A stretch of 64,000 bases of DNA from the NCBI GenBank assembly GCA_020849855.1, contig JADZFO010000002.1, forward strand, positions 104,191 to 168,190, in the 5' to 3' direction. A program made the translations under genes and the position numbers. The notes below the pieces were generated by a model. That model searched no databases. It saw only the letters and a program-made list of their open reading frames with translations, and was not told the DNA's origin. Below, piece by piece: positions 52,505 through 61,629 of the stretch. Numbering within the stretch: position 1 is the first letter of the stretch; each line of letters starts with the position of its first letter. This DNA comes from a bacterium (lineage in GTDB: Bacteria > 4484-113 > JAFGCY01).

Positions 52505-54232
52505 ATGCAACGCAAGGTAGGACTCATCCTCCTGGCCACTGTTTCGTCGCTGGCTCTCTTTAGCTGCGGCACGCAGAACGTAGGCCAGACCAATCTTCCG
52601 GACAAGAACGCGGCCAGCTTCAAGCTTGACGTGTCGGAGGACAGCTACCTTCTTGGTGCTTCCGCCTCAGGCTTCAGCGTCGACGTGGAAGACAAGGGCC
52701 GGGATATCCTGGTCAACATCAATGTCGAGAACGCCCAGCGTCTGACCGCGGTTTACTTTGAACTGCAGTACGACGCCGAGCAGTACCGGCCGATTACCGC
52801 CCTGCCGACGGACGCGATGGGCAGTCGTGAGGACATGCTGCGCCTCAACTACATGAAGGATCGCGGCACCCTGCATTACGGCCAGCTCCTGACCAACCCG
52901 CAGCTTCGCAGCGGCTTCACCGGCAGCGGCACCGTGACCCAGGTCATGTTCCGCAAGGAAGCCACTCCTCCGGTCCGCACGGTCAGCGCCCCGCCTTCAA
53001 GCGCCCAGTCGAACCCGGTGCTCTCCATCAATGGCGCTGGCGACACCCTGAGCTGGGGCTTCTTCAACCAGGGCGACTACGACCAGAACGGCCGCGTCGC
53101 GGTGCAGGACCTCACCCCCATCGGCCTGAACTTCCAGGACACAGTGGATGACGCTCCTGACGGCCCGAAGGCGGTTGTCGACGGTAACAACGACGGCACC
53201 ATCTCCGTGCAGGACCTGACTCCGATCGGCGTCAACTTCGGCCGCCGCCTCGAGAGCTACAACGTCTATGCTTCGACTGACCTTGGCGACAAGAACGCCA
53301 CCAACGCGGATCCGAGCACGATTACTGAAGTTCAGAACATCCTGCTCAGCGCGGCGACCCCCAACCCGGTGACCGGCGGCCGTAAGCTCTTTACCGCGAC
53401 GGTCCCGGTTGAGAACACCATGCTCTACTGGGTCCGCGCAGTTGACGAGACTGGCGCCGAAGGTGCCACAAGTAATGTTGCAACCAACGTGCCTGGCGCT
53501 CTTCCGACACTGGTCTTCGCGCAGGCGGGTACGACTAATGGTGACGGCCTAACCGCCGGCACCCCCGAAGAGCTGACTGCCGGTGACACTTATCAGATCA
53601 TCGTCAACAGCCCTGCTCCTGTGACTGACGTTTCAGTGGATCCTCAGACCGTGATCACGATTCACGATGTGAACCGTACCAGCGGTGCTGCTGATCCGAC
53701 ACTGACTGTTGGTGCCACTCAGGTTGATCTGGCCGTTCCGGCTGACTTCGCCGGTACCTTCCAGATCAGCGCTACCTACCAGGGCAATGCGGCTTCGCCG
53801 GCAAACCTCTTCTTCGTTGTCGGCGGTGGCGGTGGCGGCGGTGATCTCTTCATCCGTCCGATGCCGGGTGACCCGAACTGGGCCGGCGTGCCGAACTTCG
53901 GCGACACCGGTGCCGGTGAAACCAGCGCGGATGCCTACGTGATGCACGATTCCACCTTCAACACGGTGGATGAGGGCGACGGCACCTTCAGCCTGGCCTT
54001 CGCGATGGAAGCCAGCGACGTCTCCGATTTCTCCAATGACGTCGCCGAGAACACCCTGGACTGGGCGGTCTTCCCTCCGGACGACGGTCCGCAGTTCCTG
54101 GTTGAGTGGGTCAACACTCCGGAAGATGGCGTCTTCAAGGTCAACTTCCTGACCAACTGCGAGATCATCGCCATCGATGGAGCGCAGAACGAGTCCAACC
54201 ACATCTTCATCTTCAGCCAGCTCGACCAGTAG
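52505..54232 (+). CDS. lipoprotein with cohesin-like, dockerin-like and FnIII domains
   Basis: A 575-residue lipoprotein (LALFSC). A cohesin-like beta domain (about residues 35-160) carries VENAQRLTAVYFELQYDAEQY and SGSGTVTQVMFRK. It is followed by two dockerin-like calcium loops: DYDQNGRVAVQDLTPIGLNF and, 40 residues on, DGNNDGTISVQDLTPIGVNF. Then come an FnIII-like region (YNVYASTD ... YWVRAVDETGAEG), a beta region, a glycine run (GGGGGGG) and a C-terminal domain of about 130 residues. In cellulosomes these two modules bind each other and are usually on different proteins. ATG 52505 follows GAGGTAGG; a strong terminator follows the gene. Confidence 0.72.
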   Translation: MQRKVGLILLATVSSLALFSCGTQNVGQTNLPDKNAASFKLDVSEDSYLLGASASGFSVDVEDKGRDILVNINVENAQRLTAVYFELQYDAEQYRPITALPTDAMGSREDMLRLNYMKDRGTLHYGQLLTNPQLRSGFTGSGTVTQVMFRKEATPPVRTVSAPPSSAQSNPVLSINGAGDTLSWGFFNQGDYDQNGRVAVQDLTPIGLNFQDTVDDAPDGPKAVVDGNNDGTISVQDLTPIGVNFGRRLESYNVYASTDLGDKNATNADPSTITEVQNILLSAATPNPVTGGRKLFTATVPVENTMLYWVRAVDETGAEGATSNVATNVPGALPTLVFAQAGTTNGDGLTAGTPEELTAGDTYQIIVNSPAPVTDVSVDPQTVITIHDVNRTSGAADPTLTVGATQVDLAVPADFAGTFQISATYQGNAASPANLFFVVGGGGGGGDLFIRPMPGDPNWAGVPNFGDTGAGETSADAYVMHDSTFNTVDEGDGTFSLAFAMEASDVSDFSNDVAENTLDWAVFPPDDGPQFLVEWVNTPEDGVFKVNFLTNCEIIAIDGAQNESNHIFIFSQLDQ

Positions 54233-54280
54233 GCCGGCCCTGAAGCGGCGGATCCCGCCGGAAGACAAAACTGAAACAGC

Positions 54281-54310
54281 AGCCCCCGCGCAAGCGGGGG
54301 CTTTGCTTTG
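54281..54310 (+). terminator. intrinsic terminator
   Basis: AGCCCCCGC, loop GCAA, GCGGGGGCT, then TTGCTTTG. A strong stem 48 nt after the lipoprotein stop. Confidence 0.88.
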
Positions 54311-54347
54311 TCAATTAGCAGACTCCACATAGCGGGATTCATGATGT

Positions 54348-54353
54348 TACAAT
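54348..54353 (+). promoter_or_regulatory. -10 box of S8 protease gene
   Basis: TACAAT 30 nt before the chosen TTG start, followed by AGAAGGAG as ribosome site. Confidence 0.45.
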
Positions 54354-54383
54354 CTCTTGACTCTACAGAAGGAGAAGAGTGTT

Positions 54384-56552
54384 TTGGGAAGGATGTTAGT
54401 TTTGACCAGTCCACTGTTCTTGATCGCGCTAGTCTCATGTGGAGACAAGGACCCGCTCGCCAGCAATAATTCTGGGAACGAGAGTTCGCGTACTTCAATT
54501 GGAGCTGCACCAGAGATTTCGATCTTCAGGTCCAACTCTACAACGGTGCTGCCAGCTACTATGCTGAATCCAAACGTTCGTTACTCAATTCCTGAAAGAA
54601 TCAAATTCATAGACGACCAGTTTGCGGATGGTCCAACTCTAATTTCACTAGCTGACAGTGATTCGCTTGTGTGGTCTTACGATCCAGACAAATTGATTGT
54701 AACTTACTTCGACAGCGGGAAGACTCCTTCTTCACCAAGGGACATGCTTGATCACAGCGGTACGCTCTCTCCTGTTACTCGGCAGATAGCCGAGGCTACA
54801 GGAGCGCAGATTACTAGTGAGAATTATATCCTTAATGCCAACTGGGCCGTATTCCGTAGACCGCCAGGCGTTGAGCTGATCGATCTGGCAAAGAGAATCC
54901 AGCTTGATTATGCACAGCATGTTTCACAAGTACTTGCAGCTTACACGTCATTACCGTGTGAATACGAGCCTCGCTTGTACGACCCTTACATTGACTACTC
55001 TCCAGATAGTCATCCAGAATGGACGACGGGAGATGGGATTCGGGATGACACTAATGGTCATCCTATTCGGCCAGGAGTTGAAGGGACAGGGTTTTGGGAC
55101 CGCGCAGACTCCTTCGGATTGGGGGAGGTGGCTTATTTGTTCGAGAGTCGTATGATACAAGTGCATGGATGTATGTACTCAAAAGTCTATGGTATATATC
55201 CTCAGATCTGGCAATTGCAGCGTCCACGAGTGTTTGTGTTTGATTCAGGTTGCTACGCTTTACATCCGGACCTACCGTTTTCTGGCGGCCTTGGTTCCTA
55301 TATGGATGACAGCTTGCTCCGAGTCCCAAATCCAAACAACCCGAATGATTTGACATATTGGGATTGCACACCACTCAATAGCAGAGATATCGTTGACCAA
55401 GGCGATCACTTCCACGGCACTCAGGTTTGCGGGGTGGTTGCAGCACGTCAACATAATTCAATTGGCATCAGAGGTACAGCACCGTACGGGCAGGTGCTTC
55501 CGTTGAGGATCGCAATAAACTCTGGTGCAAGTTTGGAATGGGAAGCAGAAGCGCTCATTAAGTCATTTCAGCACCATCTACTAACAGGTGACTGCTCAGT
55601 GGTATGCTGGCCCTACGGGGGTTTACAGGGAACCACTTCGCCTCACCTTGACACACTTTATGCCATTTCCAGCTTCAAGACATACCTCGCGACCATTGGC
55701 ATTAATGACAATTATATGATTGTGATGTCTGCAGGCAACGAAGGAGACGACGCGTCACAGTATGCCTACACAAGTGCAGCTTTGGATCCAGTGTTAAGTA
55801 GCTGGTTCCTTACTGCAGGTGCCTTTGGGGCAGATGAACAGAGATCTCCAATCTCGAATTACCCGACGCTGGAGCATCCTACATCCGTTACTATCGCTGC
55901 TCCGTCGTCCGGAATCTACTATGTAGCTTCGATCTGGCCTGATCCTGAAAGGCCATACAGTTGGTCGGGCGGAACCTCTTATTGTGCACCACAGGTTGCG
56001 GGTGTTATTGCCGTCCTTCAACTGGCGGCTCCAGAACTTACGACGCAACAAATCAAGGATCATCTACGAACAAATTCGCGCTTGCACAAATGGGGCCAAA
56101 TAGACGAGCCTTTGGAACCATGGGAACCGGGCGGAGTAATTGTGCCCTATCTTGACGGCTCGCGCCTGCTAACGTGGGTGGACGTCTTTGCGCCACGCGG
56201 CAACAAGGCTGCCGATCCTGTTCAACTTGTTTCTGGCCAGCCAATCACTGCCAAGGTGCATTTTGCGCCTGCCCCTGTCAATGATGCATCTAGATTTCAG
56301 AAAGTCGTATTCATGCTCAGTCAACAGGCGGATGGCAATGGACCGACGGTTGTTCTCGGGGAGACCACTCAAGGAATAGCGCACGTAGACGATTACCCTG
56401 ACACTCTGTTCTATTCAATCAACTTCAACCCTGACTTGTTGTCAAGCTGGCCGCAGACCTACGGCTATTTGCGTGTCGAATTGCGCTTGAACTCTGTGGG
56501 TGCTGCTAAGCGGCCAACATACATCACCTATCCAATCAAAGCGTTGTTTTAG
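54384..56552 (+). CDS. subtilisin-like S8 serine protease lipoprotein
   Basis: 722 residues. The lipoprotein signal is LVLTSPLFLIALVSC. After a prodomain-like region of about 260 residues, the S8 catalytic residues appear in order: Asp287 (VFVFDSGC), His344 (HFHGTQVCGVVAA), oxyanion Asn452 (MSAGNEGD) and Ser532 (SGGTSYCAPQVAG). A beta domain of about 150 residues ends the protein. TTG 54384 is chosen because AAGGAG lies 9 nt upstream; ATG 54393 and TTG 54357 are alternatives. Base composition is clearly more AT-rich than all neighbours (by eye near 50% G+C), so recent transfer is likely. It is probably a surface protease. Confidence 0.85.
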   Translation: MGRMLVLTSPLFLIALVSCGDKDPLASNNSGNESSRTSIGAAPEISIFRSNSTTVLPATMLNPNVRYSIPERIKFIDDQFADGPTLISLADSDSLVWSYDPDKLIVTYFDSGKTPSSPRDMLDHSGTLSPVTRQIAEATGAQITSENYILNANWAVFRRPPGVELIDLAKRIQLDYAQHVSQVLAAYTSLPCEYEPRLYDPYIDYSPDSHPEWTTGDGIRDDTNGHPIRPGVEGTGFWDRADSFGLGEVAYLFESRMIQVHGCMYSKVYGIYPQIWQLQRPRVFVFDSGCYALHPDLPFSGGLGSYMDDSLLRVPNPNNPNDLTYWDCTPLNSRDIVDQGDHFHGTQVCGVVAARQHNSIGIRGTAPYGQVLPLRIAINSGASLEWEAEALIKSFQHHLLTGDCSVVCWPYGGLQGTTSPHLDTLYAISSFKTYLATIGINDNYMIVMSAGNEGDDASQYAYTSAALDPVLSSWFLTAGAFGADEQRSPISNYPTLEHPTSVTIAAPSSGIYYVASIWPDPERPYSWSGGTSYCAPQVAGVIAVLQLAAPELTTQQIKDHLRTNSRLHKWGQIDEPLEPWEPGGVIVPYLDGSRLLTWVDVFAPRGNKAADPVQLVSGQPITAKVHFAPAPVNDASRFQKVVFMLSQQADGNGPTVVLGETTQGIAHVDDYPDTLFYSINFNPDLLSSWPQTYGYLRVELRLNSVGAAKRPTYITYPIKALF

Positions 56553-56619
56553 ATTATTGATAGCCGTCTAGGGGCCGGCGCTCCGCACCTTCGGTCAAGG
56601 GCAGAGAGGATGCCGCGAT

Positions 56620-57795
56620 CTACTTATCGCCGCCGAAGGTGATCCGCGGGCGGCCGTCGCCGCTGTCGTGCTGGCGCGCCTCTGCGCCGAACAGCCGGTC
56701 GATGCTGGAGTGCTGGTCCGCGGCACCTGAGGCCTGTGGTTCAGCCTGCGGCGCGCTGGCCTGCGGGGTGCTCCACTGTGGAGCCGCGGCCTCGGGCAGA
56801 CTGTCGGCCGGGTTGATGCCCGCCTGCGGAGCGCTTCCGCCTTCGCGCAGGCCGTCATCGGGCCAGCTGATGCCACTGGGCTGTTCCTGCTCGGGGCCGC
56901 TGTCGGGATACAGCGGTTCCGGCGCGCTGTCGCGTCCGCCCAGCGTGGCGATCAGCTGCTCGGCCTGGGCCTGGGGCTGCAGCCGCGCCTCGTCTTCTTC
57001 GTCTGCCGCCTGCGTGGGCATCTCGGCCTGAGCGGGGTGCTGGCCGATCGCCTGCGGGCCGCCGGATCCCATCACGGGTCCCGGAGCCGCGCCGGCCACG
57101 CCAGGCTCGGGCAGCAGGGTCAGCCGGGCATGCGCCCCGCCGTCGGCATCACTGCCGGCCTGCGGCTCTGCGGCGGGAGCTGCGCTCGGCGCTGGGCTTG
57201 CCACCGGTGCCGGGCTTGCGACCGGCGCGGGGCTGCTTGCCGGGGCCGCCGCTGTTGAAGCCGCGGCGCTGGCGGTCGGGGCCGCCACGCCCTTGGGCAG
57301 TTCAAGGTTCGGCACCAGGCCGGCGGGGATAGCGGCAATCGCCTCGCCGAGGTCCACAAACAGCGTCCACATCTCGGCGTGGCGCTGGCTGAATTCCTCG
57401 ATGTGCTGCTCGATCTCCTCCGCGGAGATCTCCGCCACTTCAACATACTCCTCGCCCATGATGCGCTGGCGGCGGCGCTTGTCCAGCTGCTCGTTGAACT
57501 TCTGCCGCACCGGGCGCAGGGCGGCCCAGAGGCCGATGGCGGTCTTATACAGCTTCACCGCCTCGGGGCGCTTGAAGATGTTCTTGCCTTCGTCCCAGTA
57601 AGGGCTGATCTGGGCCAGCATGCGCTGGATGTTCAGGCCGATGCCGGACAGGGTGTGGAAGCTGGACAGCGCTTCGGTCGTCCAGTAGTGCGCGGCGCGC
57701 ACTTCCAGCACCAGGCGGCGGGAAGTTTCCAGGAGGTCCAGCACCTGCTGACGGTCCTGCTCCAGTGCACTTCTCAGGTCAAGGACATCGGACAT
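56620..57795 (-). CDS. helical protein with long Ala/Pro-rich tail, unknown
   Basis: 391 residues, not recognised, with no signal peptide. The N-terminal 145 residues are charged helices, probably coiled coil (LRSALEQDRQQVLDLLETSRRLVLEV ... EEIEQHIEEFSQRHAEMW). The rest is low complexity (repeats such as SPAPVASPAP, then Gln/Glu/Ala-rich) and ends with a short conserved-looking motif RPRITFGGDK. It is leaderless: TAAGCT ends 6 nt before the ATG. It lies downstream of murG and the amidase on the same strand, so a cell-division or envelope scaffold is conceivable but unproven. Confidence 0.6.
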   Translation of the reverse strand: MSDVLDLRSALEQDRQQVLDLLETSRRLVLEVRAAHYWTTEALSSFHTLSGIGLNIQRMLAQISPYWDEGKNIFKRPEAVKLYKTAIGLWAALRPVRQKFNEQLDKRRRQRIMGEEYVEVAEISAEEIEQHIEEFSQRHAEMWTLFVDLGEAIAAIPAGLVPNLELPKGVAAPTASAAASTAAAPASSPAPVASPAPVASPAPSAAPAAEPQAGSDADGGAHARLTLLPEPGVAGAAPGPVMGSGGPQAIGQHPAQAEMPTQAADEEDEARLQPQAQAEQLIATLGGRDSAPEPLYPDSGPEQEQPSGISWPDDGLREGGSAPQAGINPADSLPEAAAPQWSTPQASAPQAEPQASGAADQHSSIDRLFGAEARQHDSGDGRPRITFGGDK

Positions 57796-57801
57796 GCTTG
57801 A

Positions 57802-57807
57802 AGCTTA
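57802..57807 (-). promoter_or_regulatory. TANNNT box, leaderless start
   Basis: TAAGCT ends 6 nt before ATG 57795. Confidence 0.55.
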
Positions 57808-57871
57808 CCACGCCCATAGGGGCAGGACAAGACGCTTTTACAAAGCTTTGCCTGCCGGCGGGCGGAGGAAG

Positions 57872-59629
57872 CTAGAAGCCGCGTGAAACAAAGTTGTCGA
57901 TGCCCACCGCGATGCCGTGGGCCAGCTTGCGCCGGTATGCGTCCGAGGCCAGCAGGGCGCACTCGGCCTTGTTGCTCATGAAGCCGGTTTCCACCAGAAT
58001 GGCCGGCATGACAGTCTCGCGCAGCACAAAGAAGTCCGCCTCGCGCACGCCCTTGTCCACCGCGCCGGTCGACTCGATCATCGCCGCCTGCACGCTCTTT
58101 GCCAGCGCCCGGGCCTCGGGGCCGGCATAGGTGTGGTGGAAGGTCATCGCGCCCTCAAAGTCCGGCCGCCCGTCCATCGCGTTGCAGTGGATCGAGACAA
58201 ACACATAGGGCAGGGTGTAGTTGGCGTAGTCGCCGCGCTGGCCCAGCGAGACGAAGCGGTCGTCGCTGCGGGTCTGCATCACGGTGTAACCCATGGCCTT
58301 CAGCTCGGCCTCCAGCAGCTTGCAGATGGCCAGGTTGTTCTTGGCCTCGCCGGTGCCGGGCACGGCCCCCAGCGCGCCGGGGTCGGAGCCGCCGTGGCCG
58401 GCGTCCAGCATGATGGCGCGGCTGCTGCGCTGCTGCTTCGGCTTCAAGCCCGGCAGGTCGCTGGGCGGCAGGAGCTGCACGAAAAGCCGCGCGCCGTTGT
58501 CCTTGCTCAGCACGCGATAGTCCAGGCGCTGGCTGAGGTCCAGCACCACCCGCACCCGCCCGGCCTCCGGCGCGCCGACGCGGATGCTCTCCACGTGTCC
58601 CACGCCCACGGCGATGTTCTGGCTGGCCTCCTCGAAGCGCACGTCCTCGAAGTCCATCACCAGGCGGTCAGGGTTGCTCATCACCTGCACCTTGTGCTCT
58701 GCCGGCGCGCCAAGCTGCACGTTGACGCTGATCTCGCCGGAGCTGGTCTGGCGATAGCTGGCCAGCTGGAAGAAGTTACCAAGGCGAATCCGCGCGAAGC
58801 CCACCAGGCGGTCGGCCGCCAGGCTGAAGCCCGTGCGCCTGGGCTGGCGCAGGTACAGATAACTGCGGCCGCTGCCTTCCACGTTCTTGAATCCCACGCG
58901 GTTGACCAGCTCGCCGGCCAAGTCCATGGAGTCCGTGCTGCCGAAGTAGGCACCGTCAACGATCAGGGTGGTCAGCTCGGGCTGCCCGCTGGCCGGCTGG
59001 CGTCCGGCGGGGGCCTGGCCCTCCTTCAGCGCCCGGGCGTCCTCGGGCGCGCTGTTGCGGGCCTTCACCTTCTCCGGCGACAGCTCCTCGCGCAGGCTCA
59101 TGGGGGTCAGGCTGGCCAGGGTCAGGCTCTCCTCGCCTTCCTCAAACTTCACCCGGTACACGCGGCCCACCAGCTGCGGCAGTTCCTGGTCCGGGTCATA
59201 GGCCAGGCGCAGGCCCAGGCGGGCGAAGGTGGACGCGGCGAGATACAGCTCGCGCCCGTCGCTCAGCACTTCGCCGGCGGCGCTGGGCTTGCCGTTGATC
59301 AGCACCCGCGAAGCATCGCCCGGCAGCAGCTCAAGCTGGTGCTCGGCAAGCTGGAAGCGCTGCCCCGGCTCGGAGCTCAGCGCGGCTTGCTCCTCCTGTC
59401 CCTCCGGCGCATCGGCGGCGCGCAGGCTGGCGTTGCGGTCGAGGCCCAGCTTCTGCAGCACAGACAGGCTCACATAGGTCCGGCCGTCAGCCTCCAGCAT
59501 CGGTGGATGGTCAAAGCTCTGCAGGCGCGTGCCCAGCAGCATGTGGTAGCCGCCGGCCTGCGCCGCGCCGGGCTGCATTGCCAGCACTGTCATGAAGAGG
59601 CTGCAGGCCAGGATGCGCCATAAAGTCAT
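57872..59629 (-). CDS. N-acetylmuramoyl-L-alanine amidase with AMIN domain
   Basis: A 585-residue exported enzyme that cuts the peptide from glycan strands in peptidoglycan. The signal peptide ends near PGAAQA-G. Two copper-amine-oxidase-N-like or stalk regions (about 25-165) come first, then an AMIN-type beta domain (about 280-385; VQVMSNPDRLVMDFEDV). The Amidase_3 catalytic domain (about 405-585) has zinc ligands in LDAGHGGSDPGA, GTGEAKNN and VSIHCNA, and the catalytic glutamate in ILVETGFMSN. Its ATG overlaps the murG stop (ATGA), so both are translated together. AMIN domains target amidases to septa or secretion sites. Confidence 0.9.
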   Translation of the reverse strand: MTLWRILACSLFMTVLAMQPGAAQAGGYHMLLGTRLQSFDHPPMLEADGRTYVSLSVLQKLGLDRNASLRAADAPEGQEEQAALSSEPGQRFQLAEHQLELLPGDASRVLINGKPSAAGEVLSDGRELYLAASTFARLGLRLAYDPDQELPQLVGRVYRVKFEEGEESLTLASLTPMSLREELSPEKVKARNSAPEDARALKEGQAPAGRQPASGQPELTTLIVDGAYFGSTDSMDLAGELVNRVGFKNVEGSGRSYLYLRQPRRTGFSLAADRLVGFARIRLGNFFQLASYRQTSSGEISVNVQLGAPAEHKVQVMSNPDRLVMDFEDVRFEEASQNIAVGVGHVESIRVGAPEAGRVRVVLDLSQRLDYRVLSKDNGARLFVQLLPPSDLPGLKPKQQRSSRAIMLDAGHGGSDPGALGAVPGTGEAKNNLAICKLLEAELKAMGYTVMQTRSDDRFVSLGQRGDYANYTLPYVFVSIHCNAMDGRPDFEGAMTFHHTYAGPEARALAKSVQAAMIESTGAVDKGVREADFFVLRETVMPAILVETGFMSNKAECALLASDAYRRKLAHGIAVGIDNFVSRGF

Positions 59630-60744
59630 CGTTCACCCTCCCAGAGCGACAGCAGGTCGCGGGCCAGAAGCTTCGCCGCCGGCGGCTGGGGCGGCTCGCT
59701 GCGGGGCCTGTCCCAGACGCGCTTCAGCCAGTCCAGCACCAGCGCCCCGCTGGCCTGCTCCTGCGGCAGGATCTCACCCTGGCCGCGCTCGGAAAGCAGC
59801 TTCGCATTGCCGAACTGCTGGCGGTCGGCGTGCTGCGGGTCGGGGATCAGCAGGCTCTGCGTGCCGCTGGCGATCAGCTCGCCCACGGTGGCGGCGCCGC
59901 TGCGGCCCAGGTAGAAGTCCGCCGCGGCCAGTGCCCCGGCCGAGTCCTGCAGGTAGTCCACTGTCCGGCACTGCAGCGGCCCGCTGGACCCGCCGTCGGC
60001 CGTTTCGCGGAAGAGGTCCAGCAGCTCGGCGCGCTCGCCGCCGACATCCAGTACGGCCACCTCATCCCAGCGCGGATCGGGCTGCTCCCGGGCGCAGCTG
60101 AGGGCATCGGCCACCAGCCGGTGGATCGCCCCGCTGCCCAGGCTGCCGCCCATCACAAGCATTAATCGCCGCTGCGGCTCGATACCGTAAGCCGCATAGA
60201 CTTCCTCGCGGCTGCGCACAGGCGGCATCGCCGGGCAGCCGCTGACCCGCAGCTTGGCCAGCGAGCAGCGGCCCTGAAAGCCGGCCGCGCAGGCTTCTGA
60301 GATGCAATAGACGCGCCAGGCCTCCGGCGCGAACCACCAGTTCACCAGGCCCGGCGGGTCGTTGATCTCCAGCAGGGCGGTGGCGATGCCAAGCTGCTGC
60401 GCGGCCCAGATGGCCGGCGCCGAAACATAGCCTCCGGCGGCCAGCAACAGCTCCGGTTTGAAGCGCTCCAGGGCCTGACGGGCCTGGCGGAAAGGCCGGC
60501 CCAGCAGGATCGGCAGGATGTGGCGGCGGTAGTAACCCCAGTTGGCTGGCACGGGCCGGCGCCAGGAGAAGCGGATGTCGATCTGTTGGAAGGGCAGGCC
60601 GGCCTGGGGGACGATCTGGCTTTCGATGCGCTCGGAGCCCAGCCACAGCAGCTCCGGCTGCCGCTCCTGCTGCAGTGCGCGCACGACGGCCAGCAGGGGA
60701 TAAACGTGCCCGCCCGTGCCGCCACCAGCCAGCGCAATCCGCAT
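59626..60744 (-). CDS. murG: UDP-GlcNAc:lipid I N-acetylglucosaminyltransferase
   Basis: A 372-residue GT28 enzyme that makes lipid II at the inner face of the membrane. Motifs are ALAGGGTGGHVYPLLAV (residues 4-20), AAGGYVSAPAIWAA, MLVMGGSLGSGAIH, GRSGAATVGELIASG and the C-terminal SLLIPDPQHADRQQFGNA. Length is normal. ATG 60744 has GGAGGG 8 nt upstream; upstream in-frame sequence has no similarity to the family. The gene is outside any visible division/cell-wall cluster and is coupled to the amidase gene instead. Confidence 0.93.
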   Translation of the reverse strand: MRIALAGGGTGGHVYPLLAVVRALQQERQPELLWLGSERIESQIVPQAGLPFQQIDIRFSWRRPVPANWGYYRRHILPILLGRPFRQARQALERFKPELLLAAGGYVSAPAIWAAQQLGIATALLEINDPPGLVNWWFAPEAWRVYCISEACAAGFQGRCSLAKLRVSGCPAMPPVRSREEVYAAYGIEPQRRLMLVMGGSLGSGAIHRLVADALSCAREQPDPRWDEVAVLDVGGERAELLDLFRETADGGSSGPLQCRTVDYLQDSAGALAAADFYLGRSGAATVGELIASGTQSLLIPDPQHADRQQFGNAKLLSERGQGEILPQEQASGALVLDWLKRVWDRPRSEPPQPPAAKLLARDLLSLWEGER

Positions 60745-60865
60745 CAGCTCAACCCTCCGCACGCTCCGCGTGTGCCGCCATTTTAGCCGAAACGGCTGAG
60801 CTGGCGGCTGTTTTGCCGTCCCGCCGGGCATCCGCACCGCCCACAACTGCCCGGGCTGCTGCGGG

Positions 60866-60871
60866 TAGAAT
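60866..60871 (+). promoter_or_regulatory. -10 box, leaderless start
   Basis: TAGAAT ends 5 nt before GTG 60877. Confidence 0.55.
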
Positions 60872-60876
60872 GCCTT

Positions 60877-61629
60877 GTGAGGACCATCATGACCCTGCCG
60901 GGCCGCCGCACCCCTTATGCGTGGATGCAGCGGGCCCTGACACTGCCCCTGTTGCTGGCGGGCCTGTGCATCGCCGGCGCTGACAGCCCGGACCCCCTGG
61001 CGCCGCTTTACCGCTCGATCTACATCACCGCTCGCGACATAGAGGCCGATGTGCCCTATGGCAGCTTCAGCATTGAAGAAGGCGTGGTCTGCTTCCTGCC
61101 GGGCCAGGACCGCCGCAAGGAGGGCATGTTTATTGGCGAGCTGGACCTGACCCTCAGCCGCCTGCCCAGAGAGCACGCCAGCCTGAACGTCTTTGCCGAG
61201 GAAGCCCTGGCCCGCGGCGAGCATGAGCCGCGCTACCTGTCCTTCGATGTCACCGCCGCTTACCTGAATGCCTCGCTGGAGTCCGACAGCACCGTGCTGC
61301 CGGGCGGCCGCGCGGTGGCGATCCGCGAATGGGAAGACCTGGAAGAAGCAGAGCAGCAGCGCTTCACGGCCCTCTACCAGGAGGGGCTGGAGCGCCGCCG
61401 GCAGGTGCGCTCTGCGCAGCCGGATGTCAGCGGCCCGGAACCTCAGGGCCGCGAGTTCTTCGCCAGTTTCTGGTTCGAGCCTGATAAGGATCAGGCCGGG
61501 GCAGCGGATGCAGAGCAGGCGGCCGAGGAGCACTATGACATGCATGTGGACCAGAGCGGCCGCCACATGCAGATTGCCGATGTGTCTGACGGGCGGCAGC
61601 TTTTTGCGTCTGAAAAGCCGGACGCTTAG
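60877..61629 (+). CDS. exported protein, unknown
   Basis: 250 residues, not recognised. The N-terminal signal (ALTLPLLLAGLCIAGADS) may be a cleavable or lipoprotein-like signal, with the only cysteine at LCIAG. The mature part has a beta region (YITARDIEADVPYGSFSIEEGVVCFLPG) that looks like a domain handling sequential surface exposure, then charged helices (EEAEQQRFTALYQEGLERRRQVR) and an acidic end. The GTG start is leaderless. The next gene, another lipoprotein, follows after about 100 nt. Confidence 0.55.
   Translation: MRTIMTLPGRRTPYAWMQRALTLPLLLAGLCIAGADSPDPLAPLYRSIYITARDIEADVPYGSFSIEEGVVCFLPGQDRRKEGMFIGELDLTLSRLPREHASLNVFAEEALARGEHEPRYLSFDVTAAYLNASLESDSTVLPGGRAVAIREWEDLEEAEQQRFTALYQEGLERRRQVRSAQPDVSGPEPQGREFFASFWFEPDKDQAGAADAEQAAEEHYDMHVDQSGRHMQIADVSDGRQLFASEKPDA

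Noticed and set aside
60745..61566. Long N-terminal extension of murG on the minus strand
   Set aside because: It overlaps the plus-strand exported-protein gene and resembles no GT28 N-terminus; a good ribosome site precedes ATG 60744.
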